Shown here piece after piece: positions 52,103 through 61,942 of a stretch of DNA of 64,000 bases. The stretch is from assembly GCA_013306675.1 (NCBI GenBank), contig JABLUY010000145.1:33876-97875 (forward strand), given 5' to 3'. The position numbers and the translations under genes were made by a program. The DNA comes from Thraustochytrium sp. TN22. Lineage: Eukaryota; Sar; Bigyra; Thraustochytrida; Thraustochytriidae. The notes below the pieces were generated by a model. It was not told the DNA's origin and did no database searches. It worked only from the letters and a program-made list of their open reading frames with translations. Position 1 is the first letter of the stretch. Each line of letters opens with the position of its first letter.

Positions 52103-53146
52103 TTAGCGCTCGGGGATGCCTAGCGCCTGGCGCACGACCTCGTTAATAAAGCTAAAGTCGCCGTCCTTGAGGATGAGCACGTCGAAGAGCCCCTTGTACT
52201 CCGCCATGCGGTCGGCGATGTTACAGTTGAGGAAGCCGACGCGCAGCTCGCGCTCGGCGCGCGCCGCCTCCGGGAGCAGGCCCTCCGACATGTTCACGTC
52301 GCCCGGGCTGTCGCCAACGAGCAGCACCGTGGCGTCGTCCATGGCGCCCCAGTCGGCCAGCAGACGGTCCCGCTCGGCCGGAGCCACGTGCGTGAACCGC
52401 TTGTTCATCACCTGGTACGGCTCGCGGCCGGCCATCTCGGCCTCGAAGCCCTCCAGCGTCCCGTCCTCCCGAAAGACGAAGCGGTTCGACACGATCGTCA
52501 GGTTGTCGTAGAGCTGGCCGCGCTGCCGCAGCACCTCCTCCAGCACGTCCGCGATGCCGGCCGAGAAGATCAGCACGGGAACCTTGGCCTCGGCCAGCAT
52601 GTGCAAAAACTCCGGCACTCCGGCCCGCAGCTCCACGCGCGCGCGCCGCACCGCCTCGGCCACGTACTCGCGGCGGAAGCCGGCCTCCTGCAGCGCCTCG
52701 TGCGCCTTCTCTACCCACTCCACCATGTACACGTACTTTTCCTCGTACGAGATCTCCGACGAGACCTCCAGCGGGAAGTACTTCTTCTGCAGCGCTCGCG
52801 CCTTCTCGTGGTACGCCTCCGGCAGCAGGCCGCACTCCTCGATGGTGCGATGGCACGAGTACCCGCGCTGGTCGCCGACAAAGAACGTCGTCATGGTATA
52901 GTCAAAATCGATCACCACGCGCAGCTTCTCGGCGCCCGCCGCGCGCAGCGCCTCCACCTTGCGCGCCGCCGCCGCCGCGTCCGCGCGCTCCACCTGGCCG
53001 GCGCGGAAGGCCGCGTCGGCGTCCTCCTCGCCCGCGCCGCGCCCCGCGCCGGCCGCTGCCAGCCCGCGCCGCGACAGCCCGCGCCACCGCGCGGCGGCCA
53101 GCAGGCAGGCGCCGGCCGCGGCCGCGCCCACGCGCGTCGCCAGCAT
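52103..53146 (-). CDS. NT5C3: Pyrimidine 5'-nucleotidase of the UMPH-1 / cN-III family
   Basis: A 347-residue HAD-superfamily phosphatase that hydrolyses pyrimidine nucleoside monophosphates (UMP, CMP) or, in NT5C3B, m7GMP. The nucleophile motif is VVIDFDYTMTTF, with D80 and D82 as catalytic pair. It is followed by GYSCHRTIEECGLLPEAYHE and KYFPLEVSSEIS, both typical of UMPH-1. Later motifs are VPVLIFSAGIADVLEEVLRQ and the metal-binding ATVLLVGDSPGDVNMSEGLL. Human NT5C3A is about 297-336 residues. The N-terminal 50 residues are Ala/Arg-rich with a hydrophobic core (AAAAGACLLAAARW), either a targeting peptide or a membrane anchor. First ATG in frame at 53146. It shares a 215-base divergent promoter with a methyltransferase gene. 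Confidence 0.93.
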   Translation of the reverse strand: MLATRVGAAAAGACLLAAARWRGLSRRGLAAAGAGRGAGEEDADAAFRAGQVERADAAAAARKVEALRAAGAEKLRVVIDFDYTMTTFFVGDQRGYSCHRTIEECGLLPEAYHEKARALQKKYFPLEVSSEISYEEKYVYMVEWVEKAHEALQEAGFRREYVAEAVRRARVELRAGVPEFLHMLAEAKVPVLIFSAGIADVLEEVLRQRGQLYDNLTIVSNRFVFREDGTLEGFEAEMAGREPYQVMNKRFTHVAPAERDRLLADWGAMDDATVLLVGDSPGDVNMSEGLLPEAARAERELRVGFLNCNIADRMAEYKGLFDVLILKDGDFSFINEVVRQALGIPER

Positions 53147-53318
53147 CCCGCTCGCTGCCCCGCGCGCGCGCGCGGCGGCGGCCCTTCGGCGTCGGCGCGA
53201 CGCAGGTCTGCCGCCGGGCAGCGAGCTCCATGTCAGCTCCAACTTCAACGTCGCTCCAACGTTGACGCCCGGCCCAGGCGCGGCGCGGCGCCCAGGCCGC
53301 AGAGCCCGAACCGCGCAA

Positions 53319-53340
53319 GGCAGGCAGGCAGGCAGGCAGG
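53319..53340. repeat. (CAGG)n tetranucleotide repeat
   Basis: About five tandem GGCA units, ending some 20 bases before the methyltransferase ATG at 53362. Confidence 0.85.
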
Positions 53341-53361
53341 CCCACGCAGGGCGGGCCGAGC

Positions 53362-54204
53362 ATGCGCGCCTCGCGCCGCCTGCTCTGCTCGCGCGAAGTC
53401 ATGGAGGGCCACTACGCGGCCGTGCGCGCCTCGTACCACCGCGCGTGGTTCTACGCCAAGGACAGCCCGTACGAGGCTTGGCAGCTCGGGCTCGTAGCGC
53501 CCGCCGTGGCCGCCGGAGCTGCCGCGCAAGAGGCCGAGGCCGTCAAGCGCCTGCGCGTGGCGGACGTGGGCGGTGGCACCGGCCGCTTTGCAGGCCTGCT
53601 GCACGCCAAACTCGGGCTGGAGATGCCTGTCCTGTGCGTGGATTTGTCGCCGGAGATGCTCAAAGAGGCAGAGGGCGTGGACGGGGTCGAGACGAGATGT
53701 GCCGACGCCGCCTCCTTCGCCGCCTCGCTGCCGGATGCCAGCTTTGACGCCTTCTTGCTCAAGGAGATCGTGCACCATCTCGAGCCCGCCGCCTGCGCTG
53801 CCATGTACAGCGACATGGCCCGCGGCCTGCGGCCAGGTGGCTCCTGCGTCACCGTCACGCGCCCCAAGACGGAGATTGACTATCCCTTCTTCACGGCCGC
53901 ACGCCGCGTCTGGGAGGCCAACCAGGACGACGTCTCCGTCTATGCCGACATGATGCGCACGGCCGGCTTCGCCTCTGTGCAGCACGCCGTCCACGACTTT
54001 CCCGTGTCCATGCGCCTCGACGATTGGACCCGCATGATTGCCGACCGCATGTGGTCTACCTTCAGCGCCGACCACTTCTCGCAAGACCAGCTTGCTGCGG
54101 GCATTGCCGAGATTGAGGCCTCCTACCCTACTGACGCTGACGGCCTCGTCCACTTTAAGGAGCGCCTCGTGCTGCTTCAGGGTGTCCGAGCTCACGATCC
54201 ATGA
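53362..54204 (+). CDS. Class I SAM-dependent methyltransferase
   Basis: A 280-residue methyltransferase. The fold is complete: motif I RVADVGGGTGRFAGLL (about 66-81), then VLCVDLSPEMLKEAEG with the acidic residue for the SAM ribose, a motif with the acidic pair GVETRCADAASFAASLPDA, and LLKEIVHHLEPAACAAMYSD, as in UbiE/MenG-like enzymes. Substrate is unknown; the later region (DDWTRMIADRMWSTFSADHF) is not one I recognise. The gene begins at 53362 (MRASRRLLCSREVMEGHYAA); a second in-frame ATG at 53401 gives a shorter start. The extra Arg-rich residues could be a mitochondrial signal. Confidence 0.85.
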   Translation: MRASRRLLCSREVMEGHYAAVRASYHRAWFYAKDSPYEAWQLGLVAPAVAAGAAAQEAEAVKRLRVADVGGGTGRFAGLLHAKLGLEMPVLCVDLSPEMLKEAEGVDGVETRCADAASFAASLPDASFDAFLLKEIVHHLEPAACAAMYSDMARGLRPGGSCVTVTRPKTEIDYPFFTAARRVWEANQDDVSVYADMMRTAGFASVQHAVHDFPVSMRLDDWTRMIADRMWSTFSADHFSQDQLAAGIAEIEASYPTDADGLVHFKERLVLLQGVRAHDP

Positions 54205-55039
54205 ATCTTTTCCATCATGATGCACGCACACGGCGCGGCGCGTTGGTATGGTGGGTACGAGCCCTTGTTGTGTTGCACTCTGCCGTGTGCCAAAGGCTCT
54301 GCTTGAGACGACGTTCTCTCCAGCGAGCTCACTGGCAGGTTAGCTCAGTCCTTCTCGCCAGGTCCGTGCTCCTGCAAGCCAGCAAAGACCCGAGTCGAGG
54401 CGTCAGACTTTGAAGAAGAAGTGCTCGCTCCTCATCCAATGCGAGATGGGCCAGCAGCCCAGTGGGCCTCGGCCGCGCTCGCTGCCGTGCTGGCGATCGC
54501 TGTCCGTCACCATCACTGCCACTGGCAGGCTCTCGTCGCGGCGGCGCCGCCTCTCGTGCACTCTCGCGCGCACTCAGGCCGGCGCGGCTTGGCTTTGCTC
54601 TGGCAGTGCTTCTAAAGCTGCACAAGTGGTACTTTTTCCCATTTCAGCACTGGCGCAGGAGCGCCGCAAGTCCAGGATACGCCCGTGTCTCGGACTCTCT
54701 GATCAGGAGGCGGCGACCCAGCAGCGGAAAGCGGCCGCAGATCGCTTGCTCGTGCTCGTGCGCGTCGCGTGCTGCTCCCTCTCGCGCGGCGGCGGCGGCG
54801 GCGGCGGCGGCGGGCGGCGGCGGCGGCAGCAGGCCGCGGCGGTCCCCCCCCTCCCGGGTCGGCGGCGCGCGCGGTCCGGCGAGCGCATCGGCGCGGGCGG
54901 CTTTGGGAGGCGGTGTCCATCGCCCTCTCGCTCCGTCACCTCCCCTGCGCGAGTGTACGTCTCGCCGCGGTCTCTATCTTGTGTATCCTCGCGCAGCTAG
55001 CGTGGTAGTACTCGTGCAAGCGGCAGCGCGGCAGGCACG
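54205..55039. other. Intergenic region
   Basis: No supported gene. It holds the methyltransferase 3' end and V-ATPase D upstream region, with GGC-rich runs at about 54785-54835. CACTGGCAGG occurs at about 54329 and again, as CCACTGGCAGG, near 54516. Confidence 0.5.
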
Positions 55040-55774
55040 ATGAGCGGCTCGTCCGACCGCATCGATGGCGTCTTCGCCACGCGCATGAACCAGCAGACGT
55101 ACAAGGCCAAGGTCAAGGGCGCGCAAAAGGGCTACGAGCTGCTCAAGAAGAAGGCGGACGCGCTCAAGGCGCGGTTCCGCGCGCTGCTCAAGGAGATCAA
55201 GGACGCCAAGTTGGCGCTCGCGCAGGAGATGCCGGCGGCCTTTCTGGAGCTGGCCAGCGCCATGTATCTGAACGAGAAGTTTCGCGACAACGTCGCCTAC
55301 GAGGTCAAGGAGGCGACCGTGCGTGTGTTTGCATCAGAGGACAACGTGGCCGGCGTGAAACTGCCCGTCTTCCAGGAGAACTTCCTGGATAACCAGGATA
55401 GCCGCCTCGGCCTCACGCAGGGCGGCCAGACCATCGGCCAGGCCAAGAAGAAGTTCCAGTCGCTCGTGCTCAAGCTCGTCAAGCTTGCCAGTCTCCAGAC
55501 CTCCTTTGTCACGCTCGACGAGGCGCTCAAGGTCACCAACCGCCGTGTGAACGCGCTCGAGTTCGTTGTCATCCCGCGCATGACCGCCACCGTCAAGTAT
55601 ATCGCCAAGGAGCTCGACGAGATGGAGCGCGAGGAGTTCTTCCGCCTCAAGAAGGTCGTCGCCATGAGCGACGACGCCCCGCCCACCGACGAGGCCGCCG
55701 ACGCCGAGATCACCGCCATGGAAACTGGCAACATGCTCGGCGGCGACGGTGCCGAGGACGATGTCATCTTTTGA
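55040..55774 (+). CDS. ATP6V1D: V-type proton ATPase subunit D
   Basis: A 244-residue subunit of the V1 central rotor, which couples ATP hydrolysis to proton pumping across vacuolar and endosomal membranes. The sequence follows the family end to end: [40 protein letters not shown], and the returning long helix with [40 protein letters not shown]. These long helices form the coiled coil of the shaft. The C-terminal tail is acidic, as in other eukaryotes. Length matches human ATP6V1D (247). The ATG at 55040 is the first in frame. Confidence 0.97.
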   Translation: MSGSSDRIDGVFATRMNQQTYKAKVKGAQKGYELLKKKADALKARFRALLKEIKDAKLALAQEMPAAFLELASAMYLNEKFRDNVAYEVKEATVRVFASEDNVAGVKLPVFQENFLDNQDSRLGLTQGGQTIGQAKKKFQSLVLKLVKLASLQTSFVTLDEALKVTNRRVNALEFVVIPRMTATVKYIAKELDEMEREEFFRLKKVVAMSDDAPPTDEAADAEITAMETGNMLGGDGAEDDVIF

Positions 55775-56287
55775 AGATTCGCTCGTCGTCGCTGCCAGCG
55801 AGACGTCACAAAGCCTCCATGTCCCGACGCGGCTCGGCTCGGCTCGGCTTGGCTCGGCTCGGCTCGGCTCAGGGATCTGACTCTCTGTATCAGCGCTGTG
55901 ATGGGAGGGTTGGAGGCAAGGGGCTGTCACCCGTGTTTGTGCACGCGTGTGCTGAGCGCGCGCGCCTGACGATAACTATCTTACCAACTCATCCAACCCA
56001 TTTCTTTCCATTTTCTTCTGAGTATAGGTAGTAGTGCCCCAGGGTAGAGGGTACCACTCGGCAAGTTCTGCCCCCAGAGACCCGGCCCACTTCATCGGAG
56101 GCGCCTCTAAAGGCCAGCCATGGCAGCCACGCAATGGCACCGCAAGTTGAACGGCATCGTCACGGAAATGAAAAAGCTGATGAACAACAACACCAACACC
56201 AACAACACACACACATTGAAGGGGGGGAAAAGGAAAAAGAGGACACATGCGCGCGCCTGCAGCGCCACGGACAGTAGCACTGCCTGC
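55775..56287. other. Convergent 3' spacer
   Basis: No gene. It lies between the V-ATPase D stop and the EF-hand gene stop. It includes a (GGCTC)n run and, close to the EF-hand stop, an AAC-rich and A-rich stretch (about 56180-56245). Confidence 0.55.
55831..55871. repeat. (GGCTC)n pentanucleotide repeat
   Basis: Eight units with one C-to-T change, about 60 bases after the V-ATPase D stop codon. Confidence 0.9.
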
Positions 56288-57559
56288 CTACTCGGGGACG
56301 GGGGAAACCATGTTGTTGCTGTTGCCGCCGTCGTCCTCCTCGTCCTCCTCATCCTCATCGTCGCCGCCGAGCGAGGAAACCCACTTGACGAAGGTGACCA
56401 GGAACTCCATGTAAGAGATCTCGCCCGAGCCGTCCAGGTCGAGCTCGTTCCAGCGCTCCTTGTTCATGAAGCCGGAAATAAGGTTGTTGTCGGACTCTTT
56501 GCGCGACACAGGCTTGGAGGACTTGTTGCGCTTGGTGGCCTTGCTCGAGCGGCTTGAGGAGGCGTTGACGAGGTCGTCGGGCTCCGGGTGGACGAGCTCC
56601 CCGGATTCCGGGTCGATGTCGCCGCTCATCACGTCCTCCTTGGAGTTCTTCCACGTGTGCACAGCAATGTTGCGGCCAGACGAGGTGGTCCGCGTAAGCT
56701 GCGCGAACATGGTCTTCTTGTCCTTGCTGCCCTGGCGGACGCCACTCAGGAGACCGCTGAATGAGCCGCGACGGCTGCCCTTTTGCGTCGCCAGCAATAG
56801 CGTGCCGGCGTCGAGGGAGTTGCGTCGCGCCGCCGAGTCACGCCGCCGCTGGCTGCTGGCGCGGGTGTCCTTGGTCATCTCCGACTCCCCCGTAGAGGCG
56901 CTCAGCGCCTTCTCCATGTCCTTGTACGAGATGACGCCCGAGCACGAGACGTCGAAGGCGAGGAACATCTCCGTGGCCAGCTCGAACACGCGCCGCACAC
57001 CCTTGGTGTCGGCAAAGATCTTTGACGAGGACTGCGCCCCGGCCTCCACCGAGAGCTCCGGAATGAGGTCGAGAATGTACGCCAACCCGATGCAGCAGAT
57101 CAGTTCCTTGAACTGCACCGATCCGTCCTTGGACACGTCAGCGTCCTGGAAAATGGCCTGAATGGTCTCTTTGGTGATGGCCGGGTTCAGCTTGTGCATG
57201 AGGATCTCCACTTCGTCAAATTCCAGGCTCCCGCTCTTGTCCGTGTCCGTCTCGTCGTACAGTCGGTGTAGCTCCGAGAAAGTCTTCTGCATCTTCGGGA
57301 AGTTCAGGAGCACGCGGTTCACGCACGAGCTGTGCGTTCGTCCCGCCTGCATGCGCTCCTTGTTCTTCTCCTTGAGGGTCTTGATGACGCGCTGCTCCAG
57401 CGCGCTGTGCTCCTCGGCCGAGACGGTACGGCGCTTCGCGTCATACTGCGTCGACCCGACCTCGGGGTGCGAGTTACTGCGGCTTAGCTTCTGAATCGAC
57501 AGCGACCGCGCCGTGCCCTGCTGCTGCTTTTTCGACGACACGCTCGACGCGGCGCCCAT
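56288..57559 (-). CDS. Probably myristoylated EF-hand calcium-binding protein
   Basis: A 423-residue calcium sensor. The start MGAASSVSSKK fits an N-myristoylation signal (Gly2, Ser6, basic residues following), so membrane attachment is likely. EF1 loop (residues 105-116, DTDKSGSLEFDE) and EF2 loop (141-152) are canonical. EF3 (203-214, DVSCSGVISYKD) has Asp at the last ligand position. EF4 near the C terminus reads DLDGSGEISYME and is canonical. Between EF3 and EF4 lies a long Ser/Arg/Lys-rich linker (about 220-370) with many basic-Ser sites, for example RRRDSAARRNSLD and RGSFSGL, likely kinase targets. The tail is acidic. I do not recognise a named family; the arrangement differs from neuronal calcium sensors by this linker. 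The ATG at 57559 is the first in frame. Confidence 0.85.
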   Translation of the reverse strand: MGAASSVSSKKQQQGTARSLSIQKLSRSNSHPEVGSTQYDAKRRTVSAEEHSALEQRVIKTLKEKNKERMQAGRTHSSCVNRVLLNFPKMQKTFSELHRLYDETDTDKSGSLEFDEVEILMHKLNPAITKETIQAIFQDADVSKDGSVQFKELICCIGLAYILDLIPELSVEAGAQSSSKIFADTKGVRRVFELATEMFLAFDVSCSGVISYKDMEKALSASTGESEMTKDTRASSQRRRDSAARRNSLDAGTLLLATQKGSRRGSFSGLLSGVRQGSKDKKTMFAQLTRTTSSGRNIAVHTWKNSKEDVMSGDIDPESGELVHPEPDDLVNASSSRSSKATKRNKSSKPVSRKESDNNLISGFMNKERWNELDLDGSGEISYMEFLVTFVKWVSSLGGDDEDEEDEEDDGGNSNNMVSPVPE

Positions 57560-58828
57560 GGTGAAGCCACGCCAGCCGCGCGAGCGCGGCCCCTGCTAGC
57601 AGCACAAGACCGGGGTTTTGGTGAGGTCGGTCCGCTGCTCTTGCGATGCCGTGCCACACTCGCCCGTTCGCTAGCTGCTCGGCTCGGCTCGGCTCGGGTG
57701 GGTGCCCCGGACGGCTCCGCGGCGCCGCTCGATACGCCAGCGACGCTTGCTTGCCCTTGCCTCTCTCTAGCCGCGCGAACTCCACGCCGCTCCCTCGCGA
57801 GGAGAGGCGGCACGACACGACGCGACGAGGCGCGATGCGGCGTGACGCGGCGCAACGCGGCGCGACGCGGCGCGACGCGACGCGCGCGTCCTCACGCACG
57901 CACCGCCAAGGCCGCCGCTCGACCCGGACCCGGCTCGAGCACTGCCTCGCCACGCCACAGCGCTCGCTCGCCGCGGCGCTGACTGTGAGGAAGAGGCAGT
58001 CGCGGCCAGGACCTGTCCGTAGCGCGAGCACTGCCCACACGACAGCACCGCAGGCAGGATGAGAGGTCTCGGTCCCAGGTCACGTGCTGCGCAATTCTTG
58101 CTCGGACTCGCGCCGCGTAACAGCTCTCGCACCGGCCTCAATTCCTTCCTCGCACGAGGCCGGCTGCCGACTCGGAGCGGAGAGCGCTGCGAGCCGCCGC
58201 CTCGCTCCGCGCCGTTTGGAAGCGACTTGCCCTCCGCGCGCCGCGCAGAACCTGGCTCCTCACACGAGTCCGCGCCGCGGCGTTGTCAAGGCTCGAATTC
58301 AAGGAAAGCTCAACCGACACCTGCGCGCCGACGTCCACGCTGCGCCCCGCCCGTGCCAGCCTCCGCCGCGACGCTAGGCGCTTTTCGCGCGGCCGCGGCG
58401 CCGCGTATCATTATAGACCTTTAATACTCGGATTAAGCCCCCCTTTATCTGCGGGAAAGAAGCGGAGAGACAGGTGCACACGGGGGCTCAGAAGAAGTCC
58501 AGGTTGCTGCGGCTGTCCTGGGATGCCCCCCGTCGTTAGGCGCGGGGCGCCGAGGCGGCAAGCTCGGATTGGACGCTGCTGCGCCCGCCACGCGAGGCCA
58601 CGCCCGCGCGCGCGGCGGCGGCGCGCTGCCAGCGCAGGCAGCGGCGCGCGGCGGCAAGGCTGCCCCGCGCCCCCGGGTCGAGCGGACCGAGGCCCCGGCG
58701 CACGCGGGCAGGGGTTGGGACGGACGCGCGCGTGGGCTCCATCGTCTCTAAAGGACGCCGCACCTAACCGCCTCCGCTGCAGCGACGGCGACGGCGACGG
58801 CGACGGCGGCGAGAGCACCGCGAGCGCG
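57560..58828. other. Divergent intergenic region
   Basis: About 1.27 kb between the EF-hand gene (minus) and a coiled-coil gene (plus). No supported gene. It contains a GGCTC run (57681-57697), a (ACGCGGCGCG)n-type repeat (57811-57892) and an AT-rich island with TATCATTATAGACCTTTAAT (58407-58426) that stands out against the background. Confidence 0.5.
57811..57892. repeat. ACGCGGCGCG-type decamer tandem repeat
   Basis: Imperfect decamers and pentamers (CGACG, GACGCGGCGC) in tandem within the EF-hand/coiled-coil divergent spacer. Confidence 0.75.
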
Positions 58829-61774
58829 ATGAGCGGCGGCAGGAGACGAGGCCACGGAGGCCAGGGCGGAGGGTGGACCTTCGAGCCGGACTGGCTCATC
58901 AGCGGCGGCGACAAGGACCATGCCGTGCTGGAGGAGCTGTCGACGTGCCCGTCGTGGCTGACGCTGGATAACACGATGCGGCACCAGCACGGGCACGGCG
59001 GCGCGAATGCGAGCTCAATGAACCTTACGCAGACGGTCGCGCGCCGGCTTGAGCTGCTCGGCGCGCCCGGAGACGAGGAGGAAACCACCACCAGGGCCAA
59101 CGGCGGCGGCGGCGGCGAAGGGCCTGTGGACCGTTTGCGCGCCGAGCTGTACGAGGCGCGCAACCAGGTGTCGCTGCTGCAGGCGGAGCTGCAGCAGCGC
59201 GAGGCGCTCAACAGGCATGCGCGAGCGCAGAACCTGGTGCTGCGCAGCGAGCTGGCCGGCTTCAAGAAGAACCTGGCGGACCTGAACGGCGAGCTCAAGG
59301 ACCTGCACGACCACGTGCACTTTCTGCGGCATATCACGGCGCCCACGCCCGATGCTGGCGCCCTGGACGCCTCGCTGGCCATGCTACGCGGCCACGAGCT
59401 GGAGCAGGCGCGCAGCCGCGAGAAGGAAACCCGCGTCGCCCTGGGCACCTCGGAGACCGCCCGCGAGCAGCTGCAGATGGACCTCGACAACGAGCGCCAG
59501 GCGCGCAACGCGGCTGAGACCAGCTTCCAGGCCGAGATCGATCGACTTAACCTGGAAATCTCTCGCTTCACGGCGCTGCACGCTGCGCGCGAGTCGCGCA
59601 CCGCGACGGACGAGGCCAGGTACCGCGAGACGCTGGCGCACCAGGAGCAGCAAGCTGAGGCACGTAAGACCGACCTCCTGCGCGATCGCGAGGCCGCCGT
59701 GGCTGCCGAGGCGGAGCGCTGGCGCGCCGAGGTGGGGCGCCACGAGGCGCGCGGCGACGCGTTGGCCGCCGAGGTGGAAGACCTCAAGCGCGCGCTTGAG
59801 GAGGTGAACCGGCGTAATCGCGCCCAGCACGAGGAGCTCGAGCTGGCCTGGGCTGAGGTGCGTGGTCGCGACCTACCCGCTCCGCGGCAGGAGCGCAGTG
59901 GCAACGGTGGCGGCGCATCCACGCGCGTCGATGCAAATGACGTCGACCGCCAGCTCAGCCGCCAGCGCGAGGCGCTGCAGGCCGACTTTGCCCGGGAGCG
60001 CAACGAGCTGCGTCGCGAGATCGCGCAGCTGAGGCAGCTTGGAGCCGCCCCAGCGCCGCCCGCGACGCCGCCCGCAGCCCACGTGCGCGACGCCGCCGTC
60101 AACACGGACCGCGACCCGCTCGTGGACCGTCTCTCCGCCTATCACGCGCAGCTGCAGCTGGCCACCGAGGAGCTCTCGCGATCCAGCGAGGACAACAAGT
60201 ACCTCTTTGGCAAGCTCGTGGCGGCCGCCTGCGCCATGGCCGCGCTGCGGCGCGTGCAGGAGCAACGACCTGGCGGGCGCGCTGACGCGCACGCCGAACC
60301 GGCTGTGGTGGCCAGCCTGCATGCAAACGTCCGCGAGCTGGAGGCCAGCCAGGACCAGCTCGGCGCGCTCGCCGAAATGTGGGAGAACCAGGCCAGCGAG
60401 CTCGAGGTGGCGCTCGCCGAACGTGACCGTGCCGATGTCTTCCGTGGCGCGGCCCTCCTGGCTGCGCGCCGCACCGCCGACCGCCTGCAAGCGCAGGCGA
60501 GTCGTGTGCGCCGCGACCTGGAGGCTGGCTTTCGCGAGGAGCGCGCACGTCTGCAACGCCAGCTCGACCATGCCAGCGACGCGCTCGAGCGCAGCGCGCG
60601 GCGGATCGAGGACCAGGAGCGCCGCCTGCGCACTGCTCAAGGTCGCACCGAGGAACTGGAGCGCACCCAGTCTGTGCTGGAGGCCGACCTGGCCATCGCG
60701 GAGAACGAGGTCATTCGCCTGCGCACCGAGCTGGCGCGCAAGAAGATGGAGCTCACGCGCTCCGAGAGGTCGCGCGCCACTGTGTCCACGCAGACCGTCG
60801 CGCCGGCGGACGAGGGCGCCGTCGCGCTGCCCTCTGGCGCCGCTGCGGACGCTGCGGCGCTTGCAGCTGCCGAGGAGGCGCTGCGGCGCGAACGCAAGCG
60901 TTGGGAGGCCGAGAAGAAGAAGGAGCTCAAGGCGCTGCAGAAGCGCTTCGCGTCGTCCTTCAAGAAGCAGGTCGCCAAGGTGCTGGGCTCGCGTATGGAG
61001 CTCCCGCGCACCGAGGCGCTCGAACTCTCGCTCGTCAGTGTCGACTCGGACTCGGCGGGGGTGGGCGCGCGCGACCCGGCGCATGACCACTTCTTTAACG
61101 TCCAGGACTGCACGCCGCCCGTCACCTCGCTCGGCGACCTGCCTCTGCGCGCTGGCGTCTGGCCGCCTGCCGTGGACCCGCTCCATGACCTGCCCACCAT
61201 TCCGCGCCACCTCGTTTCGCCGGCCGTCGACGGCGGCGAGATTACCAAGGCACTGCATAAGGAGCATCTGGCCGCAAACCGTCGCTGGGACCCGGAGGAG
61301 TCCTACGCGCGATGGAAGAAACAGCAGGAGCGCAAGAAGGCTGCCGGCCTCACGCGCTCGCCCACGGCTGTCGCCGCCGCCGCCGCCGTCGCGGCCGTGC
61401 ACCGTGCCGCGCCGCGCACGAGCATCAGTGCTGCCGTCGCCGCTGCCGCGACCTCGACGACCTCGACGCCCGTGACGCGGCGAGCGCGCACCACCAAGAC
61501 AATAGCGACGACGACGACGACGACGACCACGACAACGCCCGTCTCGAGGGCTGGCAAGGGCACCGCGGGGGCGGTGCACTCGCCGCCGTCGCCGCCGCCG
61601 CTCGCTTTCCGCAAGAAGGCCGCCGCGCGCAAGGCCGCGGCTGCCGCCGAGGCGACCGCCGTCTCCAGCAGCGGCGGCAGCGCCTCGCGGTCCAGACCAA
61701 TCAACGCGGCAACCTCCACCACGCCGAGCACTACGACGCCGCCATCGGGCCGTCGTCGGCCGGCCTTTCGGTGA
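58829..61774 (+). CDS. Long coiled-coil protein
   Basis: A 981-residue protein of unknown family. After a Gly-rich start (MSGGRRRGHGGQGGGWTFEP) and the segment LISGGDKDHAVLEELSTCPS, residues about 95-720 are nearly continuous heptad-type coiled coil, rich in Arg, Glu, Ala and Leu, with breaks near 370 and 420 (Gly/Pro). Residues about 760-830 hold a short ordered, Pro- and His-containing segment (AHDHFFNVQDCTPPVTSLGD, LPTIPRHLVSP). The tail (about 840-981) is Ala/Thr/Ser/Arg-rich and includes a run of ten Thr. Such proteins commonly act in the cytoskeleton or basal bodies; no direct evidence here. The frame extends far upstream through GC-rich sequence, but the first convincing ATG is 58829. 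Confidence 0.75.
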   Translation: MSGGRRRGHGGQGGGWTFEPDWLISGGDKDHAVLEELSTCPSWLTLDNTMRHQHGHGGANASSMNLTQTVARRLELLGAPGDEEETTTRANGGGGGEGPVDRLRAELYEARNQVSLLQAELQQREALNRHARAQNLVLRSELAGFKKNLADLNGELKDLHDHVHFLRHITAPTPDAGALDASLAMLRGHELEQARSREKETRVALGTSETAREQLQMDLDNERQARNAAETSFQAEIDRLNLEISRFTALHAARESRTATDEARYRETLAHQEQQAEARKTDLLRDREAAVAAEAERWRAEVGRHEARGDALAAEVEDLKRALEEVNRRNRAQHEELELAWAEVRGRDLPAPRQERSGNGGGASTRVDANDVDRQLSRQREALQADFARERNELRREIAQLRQLGAAPAPPATPPAAHVRDAAVNTDRDPLVDRLSAYHAQLQLATEELSRSSEDNKYLFGKLVAAACAMAALRRVQEQRPGGRADAHAEPAVVASLHANVRELEASQDQLGALAEMWENQASELEVALAERDRADVFRGAALLAARRTADRLQAQASRVRRDLEAGFREERARLQRQLDHASDALERSARRIEDQERRLRTAQGRTEELERTQSVLEADLAIAENEVIRLRTELARKKMELTRSERSRATVSTQTVAPADEGAVALPSGAAADAAALAAAEEALRRERKRWEAEKKKELKALQKRFASSFKKQVAKVLGSRMELPRTEALELSLVSVDSDSAGVGARDPAHDHFFNVQDCTPPVTSLGDLPLRAGVWPPAVDPLHDLPTIPRHLVSPAVDGGEITKALHKEHLAANRRWDPEESYARWKKQQERKKAAGLTRSPTAVAAAAAVAAVHRAAPRTSISAAVAAAATSTTSTPVTRRARTTKTIATTTTTTTTTTPVSRAGKGTAGAVHSPPSPPPLAFRKKAAARKAAAAAEATAVSSSGGSASRSRPINAATSTTPSTTTPPSGRRRPAFR

Positions 61775-61942
61775 TGAATCGCACACAAGTCCGAGGGTGA
61801 TGGATTGCGTGGAGTGCGTGGACACCAACCGCGAGCGGGCGTGTGAGTGCGTGAGTGCGTGAGTGAGTGAGAGTGTCCTTCGCTCTCTTCAATCGATGGA
61901 CCCAATGTATTTTAGCGAAAACCATGACTCTTTCTTTTGTTT

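Noticed and set aside
59873-61828. 651-codon minus-strand open frame opposite the coiled-coil gene
   Set aside because: Arg/Gly/Leu-rich with no motif; the plus strand gives regular heptads over 600 residues.
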